This document shows, piece by piece, positions 9,525 through 21,779 of a stretch of DNA of 35,908 nucleotides (position 1 is the stretch's first letter; every line of letters begins with the position of its first letter). The stretch lies in NCBI GenBank assembly GCA_030156435.1, contig JASGMM010000014.1:1-35908 (forward strand). The letters run 5' to 3'. This stretch comes from Clostridiales bacterium. GTDB taxonomy: Bacteria; Bacillota; Clostridia; Mahellales; Mahellaceae. The translations under genes and the position numbers were made by a program. The notes below the pieces were generated by a model. That model had not been told where the DNA came from. It searched no databases and was given only the letters and a program-made list of their open reading frames with translations.

Positions 9525-10763
9525 CTAGGATGGCCACGGATATGTGCAGCAATTTATAGCTATGTTTACTATAACCTCAACGGCTTTTTGCATGGATTGA
9601 ACAGGTATATATTCATAGCGGCCGTGGAAGTTGTGCCCGCCGGTGAAAATGTTGGGGGTGGGCAGGCCCATGTATGAGAGGCGTGCGCCATCTGTGCCGC
9701 CGCGTATGGGCAGTATCAGGGGCTGTACGCCGGCTTGCTGCATGGCTGCTTTTGCTATATCTATCGCGTACATATGCCGCTCTATTATCTCTTTCATATT
9801 ATAGTACTGATCGTATAAATCCATACTCACCGTATCGGTACCGTATTTGGCGTTTAGCTTGCCCGCAATGTCCTTCATGAAGTTTTTCCTATCTTCAAAG
9901 CCTTTTTTATCGAAGTCTCTTATCAGATAATATGCGTCGGCATGATCTACATTGCCGTCAAAGTTGTTTATATGGTAGAAGCCCTCGTACCCTTCGGTAT
10001 TTGCGGGTATCTCATCCGGAGGGAGCATATCGTTTAGCTCCATGCCTATCAATACGGCATTTTTCATTTTACCTTTGGCATCACCGGTATGTATGCTCTT
10101 GCCATTTATTTTTATGCGAGCCGCTGCGGCGTTGAAATTTTCATAATTCAGCTCTCCTATTTCTCCGCCGTCGACGGTATAGGCAAAAGCTGCTCCGAAT
10201 TTTGCTGTATCGAATCGGTCAACACCTCGGCCTACCTCCTCATCGGGCGTAAAGCATACTTTAACAGTACCGTGTTTTACCTCGGGATGCTCCAATAAAA
10301 ACTTAACTGCCGTCATTATCTCGGCTACTCCGGCTTTATCGTCAGCGCCCAAAAGGGTGGTGCCATCGGTCACTATAATATCCTGGCCGATATAATTTCT
10401 CAGGTGAGGGAATTCGCTTGGTGAAAGCACAATGCCCATATCGCGGTTTAGTATTATGTCCGAACCGTCGTAATTCTCTATTATGCGTGGTCTTAAATCA
10501 TGGCCCGGCATATCCGGGCTGGTGTCCATATGCGATATAAACCCTATAGCCGGCACGTTTGAGGAAACGTTGGATGTGAGCGTAGCGGTGACATAGCCGT
10601 TTTGGTCAACGCAGGCATCTTTTAGGCCCATATGTGCCAGCTCGTCGGCCAGCACCTGCGCAAATACAAGCTGGCCGTCTGTGCTCGGGTATGCGGGAGA
10701 AATTTCATTTGAGCGCGTATCGTATTTCACATAGCGCAAGAAACGCTGTACCACATCTTCCAT
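9525..10763 (-). CDS. pepT: Peptidase T (tripeptide aminopeptidase)
   Basis: 412 aa; GFISHMDTSPDMPG, GADDKAGVAEIM and FTPDEEVGRGVDRFD metallopeptidase motifs. Confidence 0.93.
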   Translation of the reverse strand: MEDVVQRFLRYVKYDTRSNEISPAYPSTDGQLVFAQVLADELAHMGLKDACVDQNGYVTATLTSNVSSNVPAIGFISHMDTSPDMPGHDLRPRIIENYDGSDIILNRDMGIVLSPSEFPHLRNYIGQDIIVTDGTTLLGADDKAGVAEIMTAVKFLLEHPEVKHGTVKVCFTPDEEVGRGVDRFDTAKFGAAFAYTVDGGEIGELNYENFNAAAARIKINGKSIHTGDAKGKMKNAVLIGMELNDMLPPDEIPANTEGYEGFYHINNFDGNVDHADAYYLIRDFDKKGFEDRKNFMKDIAGKLNAKYGTDTVSMDLYDQYYNMKEIIERHMYAIDIAKAAMQQAGVQPLILPIRGGTDGARLSYMGLPTPNIFTGGHNFHGRYEYIPVQSMQKAVEVIVNIAINCCTYPWPS

Positions 10764-10898
10764 AAATAAACCTTCTTTCCGGAGATAAAGTAAAGTATCT
10801 GGACCTATTATACACCCTATGCGACGGGTTGAAAATATTCGCAGTTCTGCGGCAACTTTGATATAATATTGGCATGAACGAATGAGGAGGAATAAACT

Positions 10899-11372
10899 AT
10901 GCCGGATATGCTTGTCAAATTATATGAACTTCCGCCGGTTCAGCCGGTATTAGAGCAGCAGAAAGCCCAGGGGATAGATATACGCCGGGCTTTGCCACCT
11001 GAGAAACGCGCTGTGGTCGAGTGGGTGGCCGATAAATTCGGCAACGGCTGGGCCAGCGAATGCGACGTGGCTTTTTCCAATCGCCCCGTATCGTGCTTTA
11101 TAGCCGTGAAAGACGGCCAGTTAATAGGGTTTGCCTGCCATGACGCGACGTGCAAAGACTTTTTCGGTCCTACCGGCGTGGATCCTGCCTGCCGCGGTAA
11201 GGGTACCGGTAAGGCACTGCTTTTGGCATGCCTGGATGCCATGGCTGCTCAAGGCTACGCCTATGCTATTATAGGAGGAGCAGGGCCAATGGATTTTTAT
11301 GCTAAGGTTGCGGGTGCTACTGTAATAGATGGTTCAATGCCAGGCATATACAAAGGCATGCTGAAGCTTTAA
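10899..11372 (+). CDS. GNAT family N-acetyltransferase
   Basis: 157 aa; VDPACRGKGTGKALLLACLDAM is the acetyl-CoA binding motif A. Confidence 0.85.
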   Translation: MPDMLVKLYELPPVQPVLEQQKAQGIDIRRALPPEKRAVVEWVADKFGNGWASECDVAFSNRPVSCFIAVKDGQLIGFACHDATCKDFFGPTGVDPACRGKGTGKALLLACLDAMAAQGYAYAIIGGAGPMDFYAKVAGATVIDGSMPGIYKGMLKL

Positions 11373-11401
11373 GCCTTGATGATACATCATCAAGGCTTAA
11401 A
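11368..11401. repeat. 34-bp palindrome containing the stop codons of two convergent genes
   Basis: TTTAAGCCTTGATGAT-AC-ATCATCAAGGCTTAAA, perfect 16-bp arms. Confidence 0.9.
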
Positions 11402-11674
11402 CAGTACATTTATGATGTTTTTAATATCATCGTCTACCACTTTATAGCATACTTCCAAGCCGTCGCGCTGGCCTTCTATAATGCCGGCGCTTTTGAGCTT
11501 GGCCAGGTGCTGCGATACGGTAGACTGGGGCAGGCTCAGGCATTCCTGCATATAAGATACATTGCATTCGTGTTCCATGAGGCCTTTGACTATGCAAAGC
11601 CTGTATGGATGGGCGATAGCTTTCAGCTTTTGTGCCAGTATTTCGTAGCGTTTCAAATCGTCCATATCGATCAC
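11390..11674 (-). CDS. ArsR/SmtB-family transcriptional regulator
   Basis: 94 aa wHTH: LKAIAHPYRLCIVKGL..LSLPQSTVSQHLAKLKSAGIIEGQRDGLEVCYKV. Confidence 0.9.
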   Translation of the reverse strand: MIDMDDLKRYEILAQKLKAIAHPYRLCIVKGLMEHECNVSYMQECLSLPQSTVSQHLAKLKSAGIIEGQRDGLEVCYKVVDDDIKNIINVLFKP

Positions 11675-14140
11675 CTATATGAACAGCGATGCATCGGACT
11701 GCTCAGCTGCTCCGATAAATGATGCCACGCCCCCTATCTCCACGCCGTCTATAAGTTCTTCCTTCTTTATGCCCATTATATCCATGGACATATTGCAGGC
11801 TACTATCCTAACGCCGTTCTTTATAGCCTGCTGGATCAATTCCTCGAGCGAGAAGATGTTTTTTTCCTTCATAAGATGCCGTATAAGTTTAGGCCCTATG
11901 CCAAACATATTCATGCGCGATAACGGCAATTTCATGGAGCCTCTTGGCATCATAGCGCCGAACATCTTACTCAGGAAATCCTTGTGTACCGGCACTTTTT
12001 CAGGTTTGCGCAGTATATTGAGTCCCCAGAAGGTGAAGAACATCGTTACCTTGCGCCCCATGGACGCCGCGCCGTTGGCTATGATGAATGAGGCTATAGC
12101 CTTGTCTAAATCGCCGCTGAATACTATCATGGCTTTGTCATGGCTTTGAGGCTCAGCCTGCTGCTCCTCCGGGAGAACGGCGCTTTTTTGAATGCGGGCT
12201 ACCAATGTGCGCCCTTGCCATGCTATATCCAGCAGCTTGTGGCCCGTGCGCTGGCACCATACCTTTATATCGCCTTCAAATCCGGGATCGCTGGCCTTTA
12301 TTTGCAATACATCACCGGGTTTCATGCCCTGCATGGCATTATATACCTGCATTATGGGGCCGGGGCATTGCAAGCCGCAGGCATCGACCTCTATGGTATT
12401 GCCCGACGGTTTCTCATCTTGTGGGGGGATGGGTGCCTCAACGCGGCTAGAGCTGAAAGCGTCGTCATAGCGGAATATACCTTCATTGCTCTGGCGTCCG
12501 GTTGCAATCTCGTATGTCCTGTACCCGCCGCTCAGATTTTTGACATTGGCAAATCCATGCTGCTTCAATATCCTGCAGGCCAGGTACCCGCGCAGGCCCA
12601 CCTGGCAAAATACCAATATTTCCTTATCTTTGGGTATTTCATCTAATCTGCCTCGCAGGTCATCGACCGGTATATTTATAGCGCTAGCTATTGTGCCCAT
12701 ATTGTATTCCAAGGGAGTGCGTACATCTATGAGCACTGTTTTATCGCTATCGCGCTTATCTACCTCATCCCAGTGGAATACATCGCAATCGCCCTTCAAT
12801 ATATTGGCCGCTACAAATCCAGCCATGTTTACAGGGTCCTTGGCAGATGAATATGGGGGTGCGTAGGCCAGTTCCAGTTTCTCTAAATCATATACTGTCA
12901 TGCCCGCGCGTATAGCTGTGGCTATGACGTCAATACGTTTATCCACACCGTCATAACCCACTGCCTGTGCACCCAATATCCTGCCATCGTCAGGTGAGAA
13001 TATAAGTTTTATGGATATAGGCAATGCATCCGGATAATAGCTGGCATGAGAGTTGGGATGAATTATCGATTTTTGATATTTTATACCGCTGCGCTCAAGT
13101 TGGCGTTCATTATTGCCGGTTGCTGCCACTGTCATATCGAACACCTTGGCTATGGATGTGCCTTGAGTGCCTTCATATATGCTCGATCTGCCCGCTATGT
13201 TGTCGGCTGCTATACGGCCTTGTTTGTTAGCCGGTCCGGCCAGTGGGATTACGGCGTCCTGGCCGCTTATAAAGTCTTTAACCTCTACGGCATCACCTAC
13301 AGCGTATATATTGGGATCAGAGGTGCGCATATATTGATCTACTTTTATGCCGCCGCGCGCTCCTATAGCCAGGCCGGTATCTTTGGCCAGCTTTATATCA
13401 GGTTTTACACCTATGCCCATTACTACCATATCGGTATCTATGCTCTTGCCGCTGTTTAATACGACGGCCAGATGATCGTTCACGGGCTGTATGGCGTTCA
13501 CACCGTCTTTGAGATAAAGCTCGACGTTTTTGCTATGCAGGTGATTGTGTACTATGGCTGCCATCTCATAATCTATCTGGCCCATAATATGATCTGCCAA
13601 CTCCACTATGGTGACATTTATACCGCGGGCGTGCAGGTTTTCAGCCACCTCAATGCCTATAAAGCCTCCACCCACCACTACGGCCCGGCGAGGCTTATGC
13701 TGATCTATATAGTCCTTTATCCTATAGGTATCCGGTATATTTCTCAAGGTAAATACCCGGCTGTCGTCAACACCTGGTATATCAGGCTTTATGGGTTCAG
13801 CACCGGGGGAGAGTATGAGCTTGTCATAGGTTTCGCTGTATTCTTCATTATTCGTTAGATTTCTGACGATTACCTCTTTTTTATCTGGTACTATGCTGAT
13901 TACCTCGCTTTTTGTCCTCACATCTATATTGAAACGCCTGGACATATCTTCAGGGGTTTGTACCAACAATTTATCTTTTTCCTTTATTACGCCGCCTATA
14001 TAGTATGGCAAACCGCAATTGGCGAATGATATATATTCGCCTTTTTCAAAAAGTATTATTTCGGCGTTCTCGTCAAGACGCCTCAATCTGGCTGCAGCCG
14101 ATGCACCACCGGCTACTCCTCCTACTATGATAACCTTCAT
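11675..14140 (-). CDS. Multidomain CoA-disulfide reductase-like flavoprotein fused to rhodanese, TusA and DsrE-like domains
   Basis: 821 aa: FAD/NAD motif VIIVGGVAGGASAAARLRR; rhodanese loop FCQVGLRG; TusA CGLQCPGPI; DsrE-like C-terminus KAMIVFSGDLDKAIASFIIANGAASMGRKV..ACNMSMDIMGI. Confidence 0.92.
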   Translation of the reverse strand: MKVIIVGGVAGGASAAARLRRLDENAEIILFEKGEYISFANCGLPYYIGGVIKEKDKLLVQTPEDMSRRFNIDVRTKSEVISIVPDKKEVIVRNLTNNEEYSETYDKLILSPGAEPIKPDIPGVDDSRVFTLRNIPDTYRIKDYIDQHKPRRAVVVGGGFIGIEVAENLHARGINVTIVELADHIMGQIDYEMAAIVHNHLHSKNVELYLKDGVNAIQPVNDHLAVVLNSGKSIDTDMVVMGIGVKPDIKLAKDTGLAIGARGGIKVDQYMRTSDPNIYAVGDAVEVKDFISGQDAVIPLAGPANKQGRIAADNIAGRSSIYEGTQGTSIAKVFDMTVAATGNNERQLERSGIKYQKSIIHPNSHASYYPDALPISIKLIFSPDDGRILGAQAVGYDGVDKRIDVIATAIRAGMTVYDLEKLELAYAPPYSSAKDPVNMAGFVAANILKGDCDVFHWDEVDKRDSDKTVLIDVRTPLEYNMGTIASAINIPVDDLRGRLDEIPKDKEILVFCQVGLRGYLACRILKQHGFANVKNLSGGYRTYEIATGRQSNEGIFRYDDAFSSSRVEAPIPPQDEKPSGNTIEVDACGLQCPGPIMQVYNAMQGMKPGDVLQIKASDPGFEGDIKVWCQRTGHKLLDIAWQGRTLVARIQKSAVLPEEQQAEPQSHDKAMIVFSGDLDKAIASFIIANGAASMGRKVTMFFTFWGLNILRKPEKVPVHKDFLSKMFGAMMPRGSMKLPLSRMNMFGIGPKLIRHLMKEKNIFSLEELIQQAIKNGVRIVACNMSMDIMGIKKEELIDGVEIGGVASFIGAAEQSDASLFI

Positions 14141-14295
14141 TTATGATACCCTCCGTATCGTTATATTTGTATATTACAATAATACAATATAGCGATCAGA
14201 TTGTCAAATATTTATCGATATTAAATGCCGCTTTATGTAAACTGCAGAATTTTTTATTGCATTGTCTGGTGCTTTGCAATATAATAATGGTTGGC

Positions 14296-14417
14296 ATTAT
14301 AAAGGGGAGTAATTCACCACAATAGTGGTTTTGCCGATCGTCATCACGATATAGCTCTATATCCGGTCGGCAATGAAAAGAATGAGACCTTTATCCGCAA
14401 GGATAGGGGTCTTTTTT
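14296..14417 (+). ncRNA. yybP-ykoY-like (Mn2+) riboswitch candidate with intrinsic terminator
   Basis: ATAAAGGGGAGTA, CGTCATCAC and GAATGAGACCTTTAT blocks; P1 pairs 14299-14305 with 14388-14394; terminator 14385-14412 uses the same 3' P1 strand and is followed by a T-run. Confidence 0.7.
14385..14417 (+). terminator. Intrinsic terminator of riboswitch expression platform
   Basis: AGACCTTTATCC-gcaa-GGATAGGGGTCT, 12/12 pairs including two G-U, then TTTTT. Confidence 0.85.
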
Positions 14418-14454
14418 GATCCCTATAATTCTAAAAATCTTTTTGGAGGATTAT

Positions 14455-15555
14455 ATGGAACAACTGTTACAAGGATTAATGGCTATGACGTGGGGCAACG
14501 TCGTAATGATACTCGTAGGTGGCCTTCTTATATACCTTGCTATAAGGCACGAGTATGAGCCTATGCTGCTTTTGCCTATAGGCTTTGGCGCTATACTGGC
14601 CAATATACCGTTGTCATCGGCGCTCGGACCGGAAGGATTTCTGTCGATTTTGTACGATGCCGGCATAAAGACGGAATTATTCCCAATACTTATATTCATA
14701 GCTGTGGGAGCCATGATAGACTTCGGCCCATTGCTGGAGCAGCCGGTTATGATGTTTTTTGGAGCAGCGGCGCAGTTCGGCGTATTTGCCACTATAGTCG
14801 TGGCGACGCTCCTGGGATTTCCCATAAAAGAAGCGGCTTCTATAGGGATAATAGGAGCAGCGGATGGTCCCACATCAATATATGTCGCAACGAAATTTGC
14901 GGAGAGGCTTGTTGGGCCAATAACAGTGGCAGCTTATTCTTATATGTCGCTGGTGCCCATTATACAGCCGCCGGTTATAAGAGCGCTGACCAGCAAGGAG
15001 GAACGCTGCATACATATGGAGCCCTCTGCCGTGCCGATATCCAAAACGGTAAAGATTATATTTCCTATAGCGCTCACGCTCATAGCGGGTATAATAGCAC
15101 CGATGAGCGTCGGTCTGGTAGGTTCGCTTATGTTCGGAAACCTCATAAGGGAGTGCGGCGTATTGGACAGGTTGTCAAAAGCTGCTCAAAATGAACTGAG
15201 CAACCTGGTCACCCTGCTGCTTGGCATTACCATAGGCTCTACCATGACGGCGGATAAATTTCTGACGCCTGAGACGCTGATGATAATAGGTTTGGGGCTT
15301 GCGGCTTTCATATTCGATACGGCAGGCGGCGTTATCTTTGCCAAGATACTCAATCTGTTCTTAAAGAAAAAAATAAACCCGATGGTGGGTGCAGCTGGTA
15401 TATCGGCTTTCCCGATGTCGGCCAGGGTTATACAGCGCATGGCGCAGAAAGAGGACCCGGGTAATTTCATACTGATGCAGGCTGTCGGTGCCAACGTGGC
15501 CGGTCAGATAGGCTCTATCATAGCCGGTGCCATGGTGCTGGCGCTGGTACCATAA
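14455..15555 (+). CDS. oadB: Sodium-translocating decarboxylase beta subunit (OadB/GcdB family)
   Basis: ORF 14416..15555 with real start at 14455 after GGAGGATTAT; FIAVGAMIDFGPLLEQP, GAADGPTSIYVA and NFILMQAVGANVAGQIGS motifs. Confidence 0.92.
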   Translation: MEQLLQGLMAMTWGNVVMILVGGLLIYLAIRHEYEPMLLLPIGFGAILANIPLSSALGPEGFLSILYDAGIKTELFPILIFIAVGAMIDFGPLLEQPVMMFFGAAAQFGVFATIVVATLLGFPIKEAASIGIIGAADGPTSIYVATKFAERLVGPITVAAYSYMSLVPIIQPPVIRALTSKEERCIHMEPSAVPISKTVKIIFPIALTLIAGIIAPMSVGLVGSLMFGNLIRECGVLDRLSKAAQNELSNLVTLLLGITIGSTMTADKFLTPETLMIIGLGLAAFIFDTAGGVIFAKILNLFLKKKINPMVGAAGISAFPMSARVIQRMAQKEDPGNFILMQAVGANVAGQIGSIIAGAMVLALVP

Positions 15556-15567
15556 CGGAAGGGGTGT

Positions 15568-15687
15568 ATGAATATGGTGACTGAAGCATTGCGCGTGGCC
15601 GCGCTAGGCATGGTAGGCGTGTTCGCCGTTATAACTATCGTTTACGGCGTGATAAAGGTTATGGTTAAGATATCGCAAAAGCAATAA
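15568..15687 (+). CDS. 39-aa OadG-like (sodium pump decarboxylase gamma) micro-ORF
   Basis: MNMVTEALRVAALGMVGVFAVITIVYGVIKVMVKISQKQ*: single TM segment; 12 nt after the oadB stop with a GGAAGGGG RBS. Below the ORF-track length cutoff. Confidence 0.75.
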   Translation: MNMVTEALRVAALGMVGVFAVITIVYGVIKVMVKISQKQ

Positions 15688-15705
15688 GGTTCGATTTATA
15701 TTGTA

Positions 15706-19558
<3,853 letters not shown>

Positions 19559-19740
19559 AGCGGGCCTCGAAAATCCTTATTTATCGATATTGTTAAGTAG
19601 TTTTGCGCGTACCGGGATAATCAGCCCTCTACAATATTCTAGTTCAAAGTCCGCGACGAATCAAGGATATTGAAAAACATCTACATTTCAACTATGCGCA
19701 TATCTACCGGAATATTTATGTGCATTTATGGTACGCGCAA
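19559..19740 (-). promoter_or_regulatory. CRISPR leader with candidate promoter and 11-bp inverted repeat
   Basis: Minus-strand TTGATT (19659-19664)-N17-TAGAAT (19636-19641); TTGCGCGTACC at 19603-19613 and GGTACGCGCAA at 19730-19740. Confidence 0.75.
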
Positions 19741-20031
19741 TTATAAAATGATAGTTCCTTCTTGCTCATACTTCGGTTTTACTCCAAAATGCTCCACCCT
19801 ATGACCCCAATTCTTGCCGAGATAATAGAATCTTAGAGAATCTTTCTCCGAATCAATTATATCCAATAAACGGTTCTTAAAAATTACCAATTGTTCCGGA
19901 TCAAGCAGACATTCAAATACGGATTTCTGAACCCTTTGACCCACATTCTCGCATGCCTTGGCTACATGCCTGAGCCTTTTTTGCCCGCTGCTGTCCTCTA
20001 AATTAACGTCATATGTGATCAAAACCATCAT
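19741..20031 (-). CDS. cas2: CRISPR-associated endonuclease Cas2
   Basis: 96 aa; MMVLITYDVNLEDSSGQKRLRHVAKACENVGQRVQKSVFECLL. Confidence 0.96.
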   Translation of the reverse strand: MMVLITYDVNLEDSSGQKRLRHVAKACENVGQRVQKSVFECLLDPEQLVIFKNRLLDIIDSEKDSLRFYYLGKNWGHRVEHFGVKPKYEQEGTIIL

Positions 20032-20042
20032 AATAAATCACC

Positions 20043-21071
20043 TCATTTCCAATAGAAATGTGGATAGGCGTCTATATCTCCTCTTATATATCGTGCAAGA
20101 AGCAATGCCTGAATATGCGGTAACAGGCCTATAGATACCTTTTCCCCGAGATAGGGATGCAAAATTTCCTCTTTTTTTCGCTTCTGCCATGACGTTATAA
20201 TCACCCTTTTTGCGTTGTCCGTAAGTGAAACACCGGTTACCGTCTGCTTAAAATCATTGCTCGTAAGTTGCTTTAGATTAACTAGCGATAAAGAAAGCCT
20301 GTCAACCAACGGTGAGCGGAACTCCTCCATGAGGTCCAGCGCCAGGCTTGGCCTCCCGGGACGCAGAGCGTGCAAGAATCCCGCAGCGGGATCAAGCCCT
20401 ACACCTTCCAGTGCTGAGCGAACGTCATTTGTGAGCAAGGCATATAAAAATGACAGGATAGCGTTCATATTGTCCATAGGCGGCCGTCTGCTGCGTTCAT
20501 GGAAATAAAATTCATCTTTGTTTACCCTGATTAGATGATCAAAAACGCCGAAATATTTGTTGGCGGCTATGCCTTCTAAGCCCCTTATTTTCTCAATATC
20601 CGTTTCATTGCGAACACTTCTGGCTGTTATTGCCAGTTCATCGGCTGCTTGACTTAAAGCTACGGTTGTTTCATCGTTTATATAATCCCTCGCCGCACGC
20701 ATTAACACGTTTCTGCAATTAGCGATCTTTGATGCAATAAATCCTCTTGCCATAGCGCGCTGGACATCTTGATTATCGATGGCCATATACTGAGCGCGTC
20801 TCAATAGCACATTTCCTCTTACCGCACCTTCAAGCCTTCCGTAGAATTTTCCGTATTCGCTGAAAAACGAAAGGCCGATGCCTTTTTCACCGCAAAAAGC
20901 TAAAAGGGGGGTTGATACAGTAGTATTGCCAAAGCATATTATTGACTCTATAGTATGCACAGGTACACGCACCTTCTCTTCCCCTCCAACATGAACGCAG
21001 ATAGTTTCGCCTTCCTTGGAGATATATGAATTTTCTGTTAAAACATAGAGTACATTAAGTAATTTCTTCAT
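20043..21071 (-). CDS. cas1: CRISPR-associated endonuclease Cas1 (type I-C)
   Basis: 342 aa; LNVLYVLTENSYISKEGE, LEGIAANKYFGVFD and GLDPAAGFLHALRPGRPSLALDLMEEFR. Confidence 0.96.
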   Translation of the reverse strand: MKKLLNVLYVLTENSYISKEGETICVHVGGEEKVRVPVHTIESIICFGNTTVSTPLLAFCGEKGIGLSFFSEYGKFYGRLEGAVRGNVLLRRAQYMAIDNQDVQRAMARGFIASKIANCRNVLMRAARDYINDETTVALSQAADELAITARSVRNETDIEKIRGLEGIAANKYFGVFDHLIRVNKDEFYFHERSRRPPMDNMNAILSFLYALLTNDVRSALEGVGLDPAAGFLHALRPGRPSLALDLMEEFRSPLVDRLSLSLVNLKQLTSNDFKQTVTGVSLTDNAKRVIITSWQKRKKEEILHPYLGEKVSIGLLPHIQALLLARYIRGDIDAYPHFYWK

Positions 21072-21072
21072 G

Positions 21073-21738
21073 CTAATCTTCTCCGCAAGCTTGTTTCCAA
21101 AGCTGATCTAAGTAACTGTTGGTTCTTTTAAGCTTTCCCGGTAAACATACGTCGCGCATGGAGCACTCTCTGCACTTAGGACTTTTAACCGCTAAAGGCG
21201 TATTTCTGCATTGAAGCATTTTGTGTAATTCTGCCGCGCCGCTGATTACCAATTCTCTTAGTTCGCTATTGAATGAGACCTTATTTCTTCTGCGATCGTC
21301 GCCGTAGTAAATAAAGCCGTGATCTATATGGCAACCTATCATCTCTTCAAGGCAAAGCGCCTGAGCGCAGACCTGTACCTCGTACTCCATCTCATTCCTT
21401 TTTTGTCCATGCTTAAATTCTACAGGGCATATTGTCCAAATACCGGGAAGCCATGGTACATTCCCGCAGCCGCTCGATGAGGCATAAAATTCAACACAAT
21501 CGGCTATGCCGGCTATGCCCAACTCAAACGAACGTATATATAAACTATGCGTTATCACATAGTCCGACCTGGATTCGTGGCCGCCGGAATGTACATTTTC
21601 ATGGATAATGGCTCCTTCGACTGTGTGTATATTATCCTGCCACTGTTCTTCCAAAAGCAGAAGTCCGGCACGTCTTGGACAATAATAATATTGCGACAGC
21701 AATGAGATAGATATAAACTCGTCCTCCGTATAACTCAT
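21073..21738 (-). CDS. cas4: CRISPR-associated exonuclease Cas4
   Basis: 221 aa; YYCPRRAGLLLLEEQW, PVEFKHGQ, and C-terminal Cys cluster KCRECSMRDVCLPG. Confidence 0.95.
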   Translation of the reverse strand: MSYTEDEFISISLLSQYYYCPRRAGLLLLEEQWQDNIHTVEGAIIHENVHSGGHESRSDYVITHSLYIRSFELGIAGIADCVEFYASSSGCGNVPWLPGIWTICPVEFKHGQKRNEMEYEVQVCAQALCLEEMIGCHIDHGFIYYGDDRRRNKVSFNSELRELVISGAAELHKMLQCRNTPLAVKSPKCRECSMRDVCLPGKLKRTNSYLDQLWKQACGED

Positions 21739-21779
21739 TGTTTCAACTCCCGTCCTCCGCTTCTACAGTGACAGGCGGT

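Noticed and set aside
11679-13858. Long plus-strand ORFs (for example 11679..12149, 12140..12646, 13046..13459, 13472..13858)
   Set aside because: Antisense to the well-supported multidomain sulfur-fusion CDS; no RBS or recognisable motifs; low-complexity shadow ORFs.
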